Counted from the stretch's first letter, positions 1 through 12,522 are shown. The stretch is 64,000 nucleotides of DNA from Vandiemenella viatica (GCA_031002005.1 CM061921.1:125332597-125396596), one strand, 5' to 3'. Made by a program: numbers and translations. Notes: generated by a model from the sequence alone, not told the origin.

Positions 1-1283
1 TGAGCATAGACACCAAAACTAATCAGTAATCGACTTTGGGCGATACCACTATTAGCTACCTCCAACGCCGCATGGTAAGGCAAGACGTCTCGACGAGATC
101 GCGCTTGCTTACGATGCGAGCGTGTGCGACTGCACGTTGAAGGATAATATTAAACACTACGTTATATCATACGTAACACCATCTAGTGTTCAATAAATAA
201 GTGATTTGTGAAGAGCATGCACAGAAGCAAGCCAAACAACTCACCCTGCGCGCAAGTATTGGGAATGTTATAGCCTATCTGAGCGCGAATAAACGGCCGG
301 CTGAGTCGGCCGCAGATAAATTACTCTCTCGCGTTCAAGTACAAAATTCCCGATCACCTGCAGGTAAAAAGTCCCACCAAAAGGCCTTTAAAAAAAATTT
401 ATTCTGTGAAAACCTCAGCATGCCATAAATTTATTTTTTCGATATTCATGAAAACAATTTTGAACGAAACTAATTTTTTTAAAAAATTCGGCTGTGCCCC
501 CATTCCCATCAGCCAGGTATTCAATTTTTTACGTAGACGTTACAAAAGAACTGTTATACAAATTTTCACGGTGCCTCAAATACCTGCCAATAAATGTTTA
601 CCTGCTCTCATACTATATGACTCAGCACACATGGTAGCGCGCTTAAAATGAGAAATAACGGATGACATGAACCTCGAAGAAATCGCTGATATTTTATAAA
701 TAGAGCTGCAATTCGACAAATACGTTTGAATTGAGAAAAAACTGATATTATACAGATTATTAAATATTTCTTCTTAAAAGATTTATTAATTTTGATTAGT
801 CGTTCATGCATTTCATAAAACAATTGTGTACATTAAGTTGGTACTAATAAATATCTCCTGCTGGTAAAAATTATGTTATTATGTTAATAAAGTAATATAA
901 TATAATGGTTTCATTTTTTTTATTTCTTTTATTATGTTAAGTATGCGTTCTACATTGTTCAATCTTGCATGTTTTATCGGTCTTTTCTTCCTTCTCCTCC
1001 GCGCGTCTGTATTCATTACTTTGGTCACGATGCCGATCCTCGCGGACGGAAATCAAATGCGATACTAATTTTCTGAGTTTCATTGGGAGTTATCTTTATT
1101 ATTCTCTCTTCTCTGTACGTTTATTATTCAAACGTGTCAAAAACGTTCAACCAATCCTAATGAGAGTAAGTAAAATGCAAAATCTTTGTTTTCTCTGCCC
1201 GTCTCTTCGCTTATAACTGAATTTTTACGATTATGCAAGACTAGCTGGTGGCCGCACTTTGTTCGTGTTTGTCAAGAATTTTG

Positions 1284-1330
<47 letters not shown>

Positions 1331-1528
1331 ATGGAACATTAATTATTTTCAGGATAAATAGTAGGCTATGTTACTACCTGCCAAATCAGTAACTCTCCAG
1401 TACAACTCCTATCAAAATAGCTTCAGGTACGTCGCTATTCTTTTTTTATTTATTTTTATCTAAAAAAAAAAAAAATTCATCAAATGAGTCTGAGCACCCA
1501 CGAGGTTTTCTAAAAGCCTGCGCCCCAG
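1..1528 (-). mobile_element. hAT transposon, internally deleted copy cut by window start
   Basis: This stretch is the reverse complement of the two ends of the hAT element at 53334-58691. Bases 1-200 match about 58430-58620 and bases 360-1528 match about 53334-54640, including the terminal block near 1480-1528 (CACCC..GAGG..TGCGCCCC). The whole transposase part is missing, so it is a non-autonomous deletion derivative. The terminus at 1528 reads CGCCCCAG where the intact copy has CGCCCCTG. About 70 bases of its other end lie outside the window, so the target duplication cannot be checked. A poly(T) run sits at 1288-1328. Confidence 0.8.
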
Positions 1529-1559
1529 TTCAACTTATACAAAAAGTCCAAAGAGCTGA

Positions 1560-1885
1560 ATAGTCTATAAAGGAAGCGGCGCGGACAAGTACTGAGGAAT
1601 GTAAACAATGAAATTATCCTTGGAGTTGAAGGAAAGCTTAAAAGGTGGAAAGAATATATCGAACTTCTTTTTAAAGATGACGGAGATGACCCTCCTTCAC
1701 CAGACGAAAGAATCAATGAAGTCAGTCCAGAAATCATAAAGAGTGAATTAGTACATGCCATTAAACTTCAGAAGAATTATAAAGCCATAGGTCCTGATGG
1801 AGTTTACTCTGAAGTTATTAAAGATATTGCTGAGCAGGATTCGAATGGTCTCAGCCTCTTAACATCATTGTTCAATGTGCATCAA
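1560..1885 (+). pseudogene. RTE-like LINE fragment, linker and start of reverse transcriptase
   Basis: Plus-strand translation gives recognisable LINE text with stops: a WKEYIELLF block followed by an IGPDGVYSEVIK block, equivalent to the conserved 'GPDG.P.E..K' start of the RT domain in RTE-type elements. The rest of the RT core is absent. A related C-terminal piece resumes near 2590, so both may belong to one decayed element that is deleted or interrupted in the middle. No intact frame remains. Confidence 0.55.
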
Positions 1886-2225
1886 TCAGTTAGATGATCC
1901 TTCTGTTCCCTCCAAATCTTAGGAATTGCAAATGGTATTTGATGTGTACCGTTTTTCCACTCAGTCAACTGTCTAACACACGAAACTTAGCATACATTTG
2001 GAGCCCAACTCTTATCAAAATCACCCACTTGACAGCCAAAGTTCATAACACTGTTTCACAAGTCGCGTAAAATTTCGCCTCTGAGACTTGGTCAGTTCGC
2101 CACAAATATAGTAGAAATTATCTGCATGATTTACACACTTTCGTGGCATGATGAAAACAGAAAACTCTACAACACAGCGTTCCCAATACACTTCTAAACA
2201 GAAAGGAATGAAATATTTCACATGC
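1883..2225 (-). pseudogene. Decayed cysteine-rich mobile-element protein
   Basis: The minus strand from 2221 to 2021 encodes a 66-residue open piece with MPRKCVNHADNFYYICGE and SQRRNFTRLVKQCYELW. This resembles a cysteine-rich, presumably zinc-binding protein family that recurs in arthropod mobile elements; its function is unknown to me. Beyond 2021 the reading continues in other frames with stops. It lies between two LINE fragments and may be a separate insertion. The family assignment rests on memory of the motif and is tentative. Confidence 0.4.
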
Positions 2226-2589
2226 TCAACAATGACACGTCACAATGCTAGATTAACTGGTCTGCGCATATCAAAACATGAATAAACCTGCACAGTCATG
2301 TCTTTTGGTGCTTCAGCATGATATTACATATAATTTTCTTAAATACAGCTTGAATAAAATCGCTATATATAAAGGTAAAGGGAAAAGGTAAAGGCCAAAG
2401 AGAATGCTAAAATCAAATTTTAAAAAGAAGCTGTCACAAAAAAAACTGTGCTTGATGAAACAAAATCTGACTACATATCTGAATTCAATATGAAAAAATT
2501 GCACTAGATTCATTAATCAGATTTCCTGTAAGAAAACCTTTTCAACCAGTATAATCGACTATCAACAAAATATACAAATTGGGGCTTGA

Positions 2590-3190
2590 AAATTAAGTGT
2601 CAAAAAACAGAATATGTTACTAATGATAAGGATTAATTGCACATTAATGGAATACAAGTTAAATGGGCAAATAATTTTTATTATTTTGGGTCAATCTTTG
2701 AAACAGAGCGAAAATCAAACATGGAAATTAATAAAATAATTACTAACGGATGGTAAGTAATTGGGATGCCAAATTAAACTTATGGAGGAGGAATGTTATG
2801 AATAAAACAAAGAGAATTATATTTAAGTCCTTATTAAAGAGTATAGTGTTAAATGTATCAGAATCCTGGACACTTAATCAAAAACATATTAGAAACAGCA
2901 TTAGACATGAATTATTGGAGATCAACAAGAATTTCAAGGTAAGAAAAAGTAAGGAATATCGGTATAATAAGGCAAATGGAAGTGAAAGAACAAAACAAAT
3001 GAAGTCATCGAACGAAAATAATTGGAAAGTTATGGCGATGGAAGAAGAGTGGAAAATACCAGAATAGCAAAACTTGTACAGAAATGGGTAGTTAAAGAAA
3101 GGAGAAAAAGAGGATGTTTATCTGCCTCCAATTTATACAGAGAACAATGAGAAGATTTGGTGCAGAAGAGGTAGATTCATAAGATCGAAG
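2590..3190 (+). pseudogene. RTE-like LINE, C-terminal part (decayed)
   Basis: The plus strand contains blocks typical of the region after the RT fingers of RTE-type LINEs: KIKCQKTEY, then YYFGSIFE, then an open 105-residue stretch (2750-3067) with IIFKSLLKSIVLNVSESWTL. Stops separate the blocks. There is no endonuclease nearby. It is probably the 3' half of the element whose start is at 1560-1885. Confidence 0.6.
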
Positions 3191-4866
3191 TATCCGGAGA
3201 CGTATTTTGAGAAAATAAAGTCGAGTTCTGTGTTTCTTGATTTTTTTTTATCTAGGAAAAACCTCTATAGTGAAGAAAAACTGTTAAAAATGATTTGTTG
3301 TCTTTGCTCGTAAGTATTGTAATTACTATTATTATGTTATTAATCAATTCAATATTTTATTTTCAATAGTGTGAATTTTAAGTTGAAGTCAAGGCTAAAA
3401 ACTTTCTGAAAATTACATTCCGTACATTCCTAGCATCTCATGTTTATTTAAATTTTAAATTTCTTTGCGTTTATTTTTTTTTTTTTTTTTTCATGGAAAA
3501 ATCTTATACAATGTTTTCTGAGGAAACCAGAAGTTAGCTAAGTCGTTCAGCGGTGAGGGAAAGGAAACCCAACCGTATATGCCAAAAAGATGAGTTTTCT
3601 GAGCCATATTATCGATTATAATAGAAGCAAATTAGTGAGTACCAATACGCTTTGCTAACATAGCAGCCAAACTGAGAGAGGAACAGAAATTAATGGACGA
3701 AGACCTCTATTTACTACTTTACCTCCTTCTATCACTGAAAAATGTTCCCAGTAATTTATAATTGACTGCAACTCCTCATAACAAAATATGTGGCTATCTG
3801 CTTCAACATGTCAGATTCAATGCCAGCACTCATATCAATTCTCCCAGCCACAACCTAATCTCTTTCAACCTGTACCTCTGAAATCTCAATTTTACCCTCC
3901 ATTTTCTCAATTTCAACCTCACTTTTTTCGTCCCTAACTTGGGGTATCTCAACAGCAAACCCAGAACTCAAAATGGAAACTATATGCCAAGTTGCCATTA
4001 GTTAGCCACCATCTACCACTCCATCTCCTGCATCATCCATTGCCGAATTTGTAGCATCCTATGTGTCAAATTTCATCGAAGAAAGTGAATCAGAAATTGA
4101 GATTTTTTTAAATTTTTGTAACATTACAATTTCCTTATCAATTGTACAGCATTTAATATACAGTTATATTGGAGAAATAATTAAATTCCATTTTGATTAT
4201 TTATAATTTTCTTGCAGTTATTCCATGGTTCCATATTACTTTAATAAACTTTTTTACTCTGAAATTTAATATTTTTATCGCCTAACTTTTTCTTAACTTC
4301 TATCTGAATCACATTATCTGTGATTTTGAATCCGATTGCTTCTAAGAAATGTGACAAGTGATAAGAACAACATAATAAATCAAACGCTTTCTTCTTCCCT
4401 TATAACAATGACTGGAGGAATGCTGCTTCTCGTCATGGTGGTTTCTCTAATTAATTCTAAACAGCTCGTTGAAACAGGATTGAGACCTTATAAAGATGAA
4501 AAATTTTTCTTCATCCCCTTTCAACTGGATACACAAAATGTTAAAGAACCATGATTCACTGCGTCCTGTTTCTGTTGGGTGATCCAGTACCGCCTATTGT
4601 TTCTTCACTTGTTCTGGCTGGGTAGAGTAACTAAAGAAGCATCGCATTCTTGTCATCAATATCCACTGTTCCACACAGAACTAGCACCTCGCAATGAGAA
4701 TACACACAGTACAGATCTAGGTAGTAGCAGAGACGAGGGAGTAATAATTTGCTACTGATGTTTTCAAGTGGACAGATACAATTCAGTTCAGAAGTAAGCA
4801 AATGGAAAACTGCTGAATACATGGCAAACACAAAGTTGGTTAGAAACCGTGTGAATGCGACAGCCA
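3191..4866. other. No supported gene; AT-rich DNA
   Basis: Only short chance reading frames are present, the longest 72 residues at 4336-4554 with no recognisable motif. There is a poly(T) run near 3475-3491 and an S/E-rich reading near 4030-4110 that I could not assign. No repeat ends or splice-supported exons were seen. Confidence 0.5.
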
Positions 4867-5505
4867 TGTAAGGCTCTTTTCACACTATACGGTTTAGACC
4901 GAACGGCAGAAACTCAAACGGTGCAAATCCGAAAAAGCATCCACGTACCCACTGTACGGTTTCTGTACGATTTTTTCTATTACAAGCTTCGTGTGGTAGA
5001 GTGGTGTGCTGTTTGATTATAATTAATCGTAAACAAATAATTGCATTAATGTTATACAACCGTCGACGAAAGACACACACATATATATATATATATATTA
5101 CTTTTGTGCATTCTTGTACTATATTCTTGAAAAAGACGATTAAGTTATTGGAGACTGAAAGAAATTCTACACAATTGAGCAATATAACACAACAGAATGA
5201 AATATACAGGGGACAACAAACACATTTTTAAAGAAATAATGAAGTAATACATAGCCAAACACCGATTACATTGGCTGGAGGGCACGACCGCACGACTTAA
5301 AACCTTCTAATGTGAAAGCGTTCATTTGGCCACGTACGCCACTGAGTTGTCGGTCGCCGTCCGGCTGCCGTGCGTTGCAGTGGCGGTGGACGGCTGCTGC
5401 ACGGCGACCGGACGGCGTTTTGCCGTCGCCGTGCCACTGAAAGAATGTCGCCTTTCGATTTTCTGCCATTCGGTCAAAATCATATAGTGTGAAAAGAGCC
5501 TTACA
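4867..5505. mobile_element. MITE with about 45-base inverted ends
   Basis: The left end TGTAAGGCTCTTTTCACACT is exactly complemented by the right end at 5486-5505. The similarity continues inward (GACCGAA.GGCAGAAA on both sides) for about 45 bases. The interior has no transposase and includes an (AT)n run near 5081-5099 and a GC-rich block at 5330-5425. No clear target duplication was found, so the superfamily is open; PIF/Harbinger or IS3EU-like elements have similar 'GGCTCTTTTCACAC' ends. Confidence 0.75.
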
Positions 5506-5932
5506 GCTTAGAGCATATTATTTGCTGCCGAATAAAGTCGAAAGTCATTCTTTTCTCCCCTGTGAACTTAACATTTATAAAAGTAGGTCGGTTTGGTGGC
5601 TAAGGTTTTCTGGAATAAAAAGAAACTAACAAATGCAATTACCTCATTTGTTCCAAACTTACCTATAACAACTCGAGTTATTCAACGCTGGCTACCGAAT
5701 TGTTCTAAAAGATGTGATAGTAACTGTAAGAGAATTTGTTACTTAAAAATCAGATGATTAGAACAAGGATTATATGTTTTATCAATAGAGGCCTACTTCA
5801 TAAGAAGAAATTTTTTGTATCAAAAATTTGCCTGAGACTCTTAAATAATTTTAGCACATCATATGAATAGCGCACAGTAATGTTGAAAGTCAGGTAATAC
5901 CAGGTAATGAAACTTTGTAGATTCTGAAATAT
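5506..5932. other. No gene seen
   Basis: AT-rich sequence between two MITEs. No frame over about 60 residues with a recognisable motif and no repeat family recognised. Confidence 0.5.
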
Positions 5933-5940
5933 AGCGCAAC

Positions 5941-6110
5941 CAGGGCCGCATTTAAGCATAAGCTACATAGGCTGTAGCCTAGGGCCCGCACCACAAAGGG
6001 GGACCCGTACCACAAAGAGTGGGCCCCACCGCAACCATGGATCCCCCGCATGGGCCAGTAGTAGAGCTAAAAAAATAGCCCAGGGCCCACAGAGCCTAAA
6101 TGCGGCCCTG
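5941..6110. mobile_element. hAT-type MITE, 170 bp
   Basis: The inverted ends CAGGGCCGCATTTAAG and CCTAAATGCGGCCCTG bound a 170-base unit that is largely self-complementary (blocks TAGCCTAGGGCCC and TAGCCCAGGGCCCA). It is flanked by a perfect 8-base target duplication AGCGCAAC at 5933-5940 and 6111-6118. CAGGG ends with an 8-base TSD are the hAT signature. There is no coding capacity. Confidence 0.9.
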
Positions 6111-6429
6111 AGCGCAACAGAAGGAAGTAGAGAGTTAAATGTGCAGATAAAGTGAAAATTAAGCGACCATGTTCCGAGAGGGCTGACGGTAGTATGTTAG
6201 AAAGGCAAAGACTTGGTTTTAATTGGTTTGTGGAGACGAAGAGATGGGGAGACCAGAAATATAACAGGTAAAAATATTGTAATCTACAAGCGAAGAAACG
6301 TTTTACACATCATGGCGGTCACAGTTTTACAGCTTGACACGTTGCGCCTTGTTAAACAGCAGCATCCACAACCATCTACGTAGCTAATGTCAGTTGTGGT
6401 ATTCTATCTTTAGTGATTCCCGTATTTAA

Positions 6430-6600
6430 ATCGGTAACTTTCCTCTGCGTTTCATGCATTCGGGCAATCCAGATTTCAGTTTTCCATGGTTTCCCGAAAT
6501 TACTCCGGGAGAATGCCAATACAGTTCATACAAAAGGCCATGACCGATTTCCTTGACAACCTTTCCCCTCCAATGATTTCGACCCTAACGAAATAAGATA
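6430..6600 (+). mobile_element. tRNA-derived SINE, diverged partial copy
   Basis: This is the body of the window's main SINE family in the forward sense: a GGCAATCCAGATTTCAGTTT block, then CCATGGTTTCCCGAAAT, AAAAGGCCATGACCGA and the tail block with AATGATTTCGACCCTAACGA. The tRNA-like head is lost or too diverged to see. No target duplication was found. Confidence 0.65.
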
Positions 6601-7029
6601 ACTTTTACTGACCAGAAGTAAATATCACATTTTTTCTCGTTCGAAACTATCGAAACGTCCTATTGTATATTAAGAGTGGTAATCATGCAAGATCTCGATA
6701 GATTTCCATGTTCAACTGTTTAAGATTTTTTCAGTCTGTGTAAATTATCTAAATTAAAAAGAAAACTCCACTGAAAATCCAGATACCGAATACAAATTTC
6801 ATAGATTTTTAAGTATGATATTATCAGAGTTTCTTATATGTTTTGATTTGATGTAGGAACTTGTAGCCTAGAAAATTAACTGACCTGCGAATGACAAAAT
6901 TAATTCCAGTGTATTAATTGTTTCTTGCTGCAGGATTGTGGTAGTCTAATGATTTTAATGAGATTTTAATAGAGTATCATCGGAAACTTTGTATGCGAAT
7001 AGACTTTAATACTATTACTATTACTCCGT
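6601..7029. other. No gene seen
   Basis: AT-rich sequence between the SINE and the 3' end of the LINE. No motif or repeat recognised. Confidence 0.5.
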
Positions 7030-7059
7030 GATTCACTAAAAGTGTATGGCGGAGGGTGC

Positions 7060-7204
7060 ATTGCACCTATCCGGGAAGGTAATGGTTTGGAAGGGATATA
7101 CGGGATATGGTAGAAGGCGCCCATGGGCTATTGTGAGGAACCATCCCAGCATTTGCATGAAGCGATCTGGGGAAACCATGGAAAACCCAGATCAGGATAA
7201 CCGG
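7060..7204 (-). mobile_element. SINE fragment inside LINE 3' end
   Basis: The block CCATCCCAGCATTTGC, then GGGGAAACCATGGAAAACCC and AGATCAGGATAACCGG, matches the core of the SINE copies at 10138, 40018 and 57028. Only the body is present. Orientation is reverse relative to the tRNA-like head. It interrupts the LINE 3' region. Confidence 0.65.
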
Positions 7205-7242
7205 AGTACTTTATCGAAAGCTACTCCTGTAGGATTTTATGT

Positions 7243-8856
7243 TTAGTCGCCCGGTAAATCCTTTCTATTCCACTCCCTAATCGCTCGTGGAAAAAATGAG
7301 TACAGAAATGAATCGGTTCTGGAACTGATTTCTCTTATCTTATTTTCGCGGTCATTCCCGGATATGAATGTTGATGGTAGCAATATTTGTTTACTGTCAT
7401 TCCGAAATACGTCAGTCGAGAATTTTTCAATTAGCTTCTGTCGAGAGCAACGCCTTCGGTGCTCCAAGTCTTCCCAACCTAACTCCTTCAACATCGCACT
7501 TACTCTTTCCCTCCAACTATATATACCTGTCACGAATCTGGCGGCTCTTCTTTGGACCATCTCTAATGCCTCCATTAATCCCTTTTGATGGGTACCCCAT
7601 ACAGAGCAACAATATTCTAAGTGAGGCCGCACTAGTGACTTGTATGCAATCGATTTATCTTTCGGAGTGCATTGTTTTAAATTACGACCTAGAAATCGAA
7701 GCACACGATTTGCTTTCCCAATTACATTCTCGATATGCTCATTCCACTACAAATTATTACGAATTGTTACCCCTAGGTATTTAGCGGAATCTACCGTTCT
7801 AAGAGCAGTGCCATTAATCGTATATTCATAGTTAAATGGTGTCACCTTTTTACTTACACGCATGACTTGGCACTTTTTAGCGTTTAACTCCAACTGCCAA
7901 TCTTTACACCACGCAACTATTTTCATAATATCGTCTTGTAACAAAGCGCAGTCGTCCTGGGTTTTTATTTCGCGATAAATAATACCATCATCGGCAAATA
8001 ATCTTTTCATCCCCCCTATTGTGTCGCATAGATCATTGATGTATATGAGAAACAACAGAGGCCCTAACACGCTTCCCTGGAGAACTCCAGATCCCACTTC
8101 AGTAAGTGATGAACGCTCACCGTCGAGAACTACACACTGTGTTCTGCACTTCAGGGAGTATGCAACCCAGTCGCATATTTGTCTAGATATGCTGTAACCG
8201 CGAAGTTTCCTAAGTAACCTAGTGTGGGGCACAGTGTCGAAAGCTTTTTTAAAGTCTAATAGAACCAAATCAACCTGGGATTGCTCATCTATAATTCCGC
8301 ACAAGTCGTGAATTAGAAGTGCAAGTTGTGTTTCGCAGCATCGGCCTTTTCTGAATCCATGTTGATTTGGATTTAAAAGCTCACCTTCATCCAAGAACCG
8401 CATGACATTTGAATAGATGATATGTTCTAAAATCCTGCAAAATATTGAAGTTAACGAGATCGGCCTATAATTCTGAGGATCATTAACATTCCCATTTTTA
8501 AACACTGGAGTTACGATAGCGGTCTTCCATTCGGCTGGTATTTTTCCTTGATCCAGAGAGACTGTATACAATTTCATCAAATACGGCGCAATTTCCTTTG
8601 CGTACCTAGAGTAGAATCTTGTAGGATTACCGTCTGGTCCGGGAGCCTTATTGGTATTTAGATTCATAAGCAGTTTAGTTTTTCCCTTGACATCGAGAAC
8701 GAGATCATTCATAATTTTGTTTGTACGATTGTTAAATATTGGAATCTCCTCCCAGTTTTCTGTCGTGAAAGCTTTTCTAAATACATTGTTCAAAATTTCT
8801 GCTTTCTCTACGCTAGTTTCTGATAATTCCCCATTTTCCTTAATCAACGACGGCAT
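7243..8856 (-). pseudogene. LINE reverse transcriptase (frameshifted)
   Basis: The minus-strand frame 8856-7747 encodes 369 residues of RT: NKAPGPDGNPTRFY, FKNGNVNDPQNYRPISLTS, LNPNQHGFRKGRCCETQLAL, LDFKKAFDTVPH, GSVLGPLLFLIYINDL and the catalytic FADD box followed by GIIY. The C-terminal domain resumes in another frame at 7704-7243 (VRPHLEYCCSVWGTHQ), so there is a frameshift near 7705-7746. The catalytic aspartates are intact but the protein is broken. Its role would be target-primed reverse transcription. The motif style (LRKLRGYSIS) fits the CR1/Rex1 side of the Jockey superfamily. Confidence 0.9.
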
Positions 8857-8950
8857 GACCTTACGAGACCCTCTTATTAATTTGACATATGACCAGAACT
8901 TTTTTGGATTAGTAATCAGATCTGCGGATGCTTGTTCAAGTGTTTCTTAA

Positions 8951-9696
8951 TAATTGTAAATGTAACTAAATTATTTATTCCCAGTTACTTGTTCTTAATG
9001 TGTGCGGAATTTATTTACGACAAGCTATAGTTTAGTGAAGAATAGCATTCCATTCATTCAAGCCAGGATTCCTTAGCTGCTTGGAAACAGGAATGGCGTA
9101 AATTTCCCATAGGGACAATGATTTACTATCTTTCAGTTCTGCACCAGAAGATGAAAAAAAAGCTCGGGACAATTTGACAAATAAATTTTCGTATGCGTAA
9201 TTATCAAGTGATCTATTTTGTTTGCAAATCATTTCTTAAAGTTTGTTAAGCCGATGTTGACCTAATAGTTTATAACGAGCGAAGCTCGTTCCGTAAATAT
9301 TCCACATAACCAACCATTGAATTATTTATAATTAGCATAATAACTAGTGCTTATAGACCTTCCATACTGTTAGATTTGTTGTGTAACCATTTTTTAATCA
9401 TATTTGGCTTCTCTTAGGCGATACAGCCAGATCAAGTGAAATTTCAGATCGTCCAGTGTTTGCAGTTTCTCCATTGTTTATTATTTTGCAAGTAACTCTA
9501 GACACCACACGACGGAAACGACATGTATACACACACAACACTTAAACATTCATGCCCTCGGCCGGACTCGAACGGGCGACCATCGTCACGAGCCGGCGTT
9601 GTGTAACTTGAAAATGTTTATTAAGCAGGTAGGCAGTTTTGTTTGATGACCCCGTACTTGCAAAGTGAGCGCTGTGCTATCTGTCGCCTCTGACCC
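8951..9696. other. Upstream region of the vitellogenin gene
   Basis: No coding region is supported. At about 9550-9600 the minus strand carries a tRNA-like B box (GTTCGAGTCC inside GCCCGTTCGAGTCCGGCC) without a matching A box or cloverleaf, probably a SINE head remnant. The rest is AT-rich and probably includes distal vitellogenin control DNA, which cannot be recognised by eye. Confidence 0.45.
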
Positions 9697-9706
9697 CTCA
9701 GCTGAG
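9697..9706. promoter_or_regulatory. Palindrome with E-box core upstream of TATA
   Basis: CTCAGCTGAG is a perfect 10-base palindrome holding a CAGCTG E-box, 18 bases upstream of the TATA box. It follows TGACCC, which resembles a nuclear-receptor half-site. Insect vitellogenin genes respond to juvenile hormone and ecdysteroid, so a role is plausible but is inference only. Confidence 0.3.
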
Positions 9707-9723
9707 TGTGCAGTGTGCAGTGG

Positions 9724-9730
9724 TATATAA
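9724..9730 (+). promoter_or_regulatory. TATA box of vitellogenin
   Basis: TATATAA lies 50 bases before the start codon at 9780. With a usual spacing of about 30 bases, transcription would start near 9755, giving a short leader of about 25 bases, normal for insect vitellogenin genes. The start site itself is not proven by the sequence. Confidence 0.75.
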
Positions 9731-9779
9731 AGATGCCGCCTCGTTCACCTCTCCACCAGCTGCTCCCAGTCCTCACACC

Positions 9780-12484
9780 ATGTGGGTACTGTTCCTCTTG
9801 GGGCTCCTTGGTAAGCAGACTTCTTTTTATCTATTAAATTAACTCGTAGATATTTTAACACGTATTTGAACAGTGTTCCCGTCATACGTTGCTCACGGAT
9901 AGGTCCAAATGTATCCACACTCACTGAATCTGACTGAAGCACTTCTGGCGCAGCGAAAAATGAGATTCGTCCCATCATTAAGCGTTGGAAACCACGTTGA
10001 AGTGGTCTTGAAATCTAGTAAAACTAATTCTTGAACAAGTTTATATGGCAGAAAAGACTTTTAGTTTCTATATTTGCGTCTGGTTTCCTTAATAGTCACC
10101 CAACACGTCAGATATGTTATAGCATTTTTTATCTGATTTTTTGACTTATGCCTTTACGTCTCGTTGACGTCGAGGTCATTAGAGGCGGGAAAGGATTGGG
10201 GGGCAAAGAACGGGAAGTAATTCGGCCATGGCCTTTTGAAGGAAGTATCTTGGCTTTCGCCTGGAGTGATTTGGGTAAACCATGGAAAACCCAAATCTGG
10301 ATGCCGGACGGATATTCGAACCGCCGTCCTCCCGAATGCGAGGCCAGAACGTTAACCGTTCAGCCACCACGCTCGGTGTGTTACTGCATTACAAAGTGTA
10401 TTCATGTTCATTCAAAGTAACAGTAAATTTACCTACCTATATATTATTATTAAATACGTGTACTGAGGCATCCCTTAAAAGGTGTTAATCAAACGCACCA
10501 ATTGCGAAATACTAAAGAGAAATACAGGAAGATTGTGAATAACAAACCAGTCAGTGAACAGTAGTACTGAGGAAACGCATAACACGCTCCTTGAAACTTA
10601 GTTCTGATTATTTGCGCTTAATACGGCGTTTCTCGGTAATATTTGAATTGTATTATTAGAATCTGCATTGATTATTTTAAAGGAAGTTATCAACTTATTA
10701 TTTAACTATTTGTTTCTTTTCAGTCGGAGCAACTGTGTCCGCTGAAGACCAGAAACTCGCAGGTAAGTTGATTTTTTTTTTTTTTTTTTAAAAATACCTT
10801 TCTAAATCTTTATATTGAAGATAAGTTCACACTAATTTAATGTTTCTCATTTTTATTCGCTGACAAATGTAACACAAATATTTGAAAAGCGTTACTATCC
10901 AATGTTTCTAGGTTCTGAAATCCAATAGATTCTTAGTTTCTTCGTTTACATATTGAGTACTTTCCAATCGTGATTTCAGGATGGGAAACAAACACGCTGT
11001 ACACGTACAAAGTACAGGCAAAGTCTCTCTCTGCTCTTCACGAAGTGGCAAACCAATTCGCTGGAATTCAGATCGAAGGGCAGCTCCAGGCACAAATCAA
11101 CAATGACAATCTAACTGTCGAGGTATGTTACCGCCATTCTCTTATCAAGGTGTGTGATCACTCTCATCAGAAGGTAATACAGGTTCTTCTTACCAACAGC
11201 TGGTTAACTTCCAAATTGCTGAAGTGAACCAGAACTTGTCTGGTGGCTGGGAAGAGGATATTCCGAGGGAGAGGCTCAATTTCCAGCCGTTGAAGTTCAG
11301 TTCAAAACGATTCGATCTCACCTACAAAAAAGGAGTGGTAAGAGCACACCTTAATAAAATCAGAATCAGTTAAAACTATATACAGAATATTTAGCGTGGA
11401 ATAAATATTTGGAAGCATTTGTTATAATTTTCATTCTAATTACAAAAAGGGTTGATTTTAGATCACGAATATAACGACAAGCGAGAACGCTTTGGCATGG
11501 GAGGTGAACTTTTTCAAATCCTTGGGCAGTCAGTTCCAGCTGGATCTTAACGGAGCTAACAAGGTGAAAGGCAAGAGGCCAAACACGTCTGAGAAGAATG
11601 CTATGTTCGTGGCGATGGAGGTATGTAAGAAATTTGAGAGAGGAAGCTAGGTATTTGGGGCATACAGGAAACTTACTTGTATTCGTTTTCTCAGCCTGTG
11701 GTCACTGGCGAATGCGAGACATCGTACGTCTACGGTCCATTGCCAAAATACGCAGTGCAACCTAAGGACGAAGTGAACAGAACATTCGTGTTGGAGGCAG
11801 GCCAATTGATCGAGGTAACCAAGTACATCAACTTCTCAAAGTGCGACCAACGAGTTGGTTTCAATTTTGGACTAAATAGTCTGACGTATTGGGAGCCAGT
11901 CGAGAATCGCTTGGGAAAAGCCATATCGGTAAGGGATATCAAAAACATTTTTCTATACTCTAAATGATGAAATATGCATCCTTTCATAACTAACGCCACT
12001 CTTCTTTTGCAGCGTTCTTCGTCGTCACAGGCTATTATCTCTGTAAATAACTCACAATTTAAACTTCTCAAAACCATCACGACAAACAAAGTTGTCTTCA
12101 ATCCACTCATGTACAATCAACAGAAGGGTATGATGGGTAGTCAGGTAAAATTCATCCTGATGCAAGAAAAGGAGACTTCATCTCCGTTGCCACCTATCAG
12201 AAACAGAAAAATCTACAGAAACCTGGTTTATAAATACCAATTTAACGCATCTCTGGCTGACAGCGAGCAACCGTGGCTTAGGAGGTTCCCTGACGACAGT
12301 TCCAGCAGCAGCAGCAGCAGCAGTAGTAGCAGCAGCAGCAGCAGTAGCAGCGACGAAAGCAGCGGAAGTTCAGAGGAACCCAACTACAACCCAAGGAGAC
12401 CATACTCGACGATACAGAAATCGCGAATCGTCAAGCGCTCTGTCGGCGAGTTCGTAGATGATTCTGACTCTAGCAGCAGCAGCG

Positions 12485-12522
<38 letters not shown>

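Larger units (their letters stand above)
7030..8950 (-). mobile_element. 5'-truncated CR1/Jockey-type LINE
   Basis: A minus-strand non-LTR retrotransposon. The 5' end is truncated inside the region before the RT domain (near 8950) and the 3' end lies near 7030 in the non-coding tail. It carries a near-complete RT domain plus a C-terminal domain in two frames. A SINE piece (7060-7204) lies in the 3' part. The same LINE type flanks the Polinton further right. No endonuclease is present and the element is dead. Confidence 0.85.

Noticed and set aside
4336..4554. 72-residue frame with a hydrophobic segment
   Set aside because: A membrane-like stretch can arise by chance in T-rich DNA; nothing else supports a gene.
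7368..7784. 138-residue plus-strand frame
   Set aside because: It is the antisense shadow of the minus-strand LINE reverse transcriptase.
9550..9605. tRNA gene just upstream of vitellogenin
   Set aside because: Only a B-box-like sequence is present on the minus strand, without an A box or cloverleaf.
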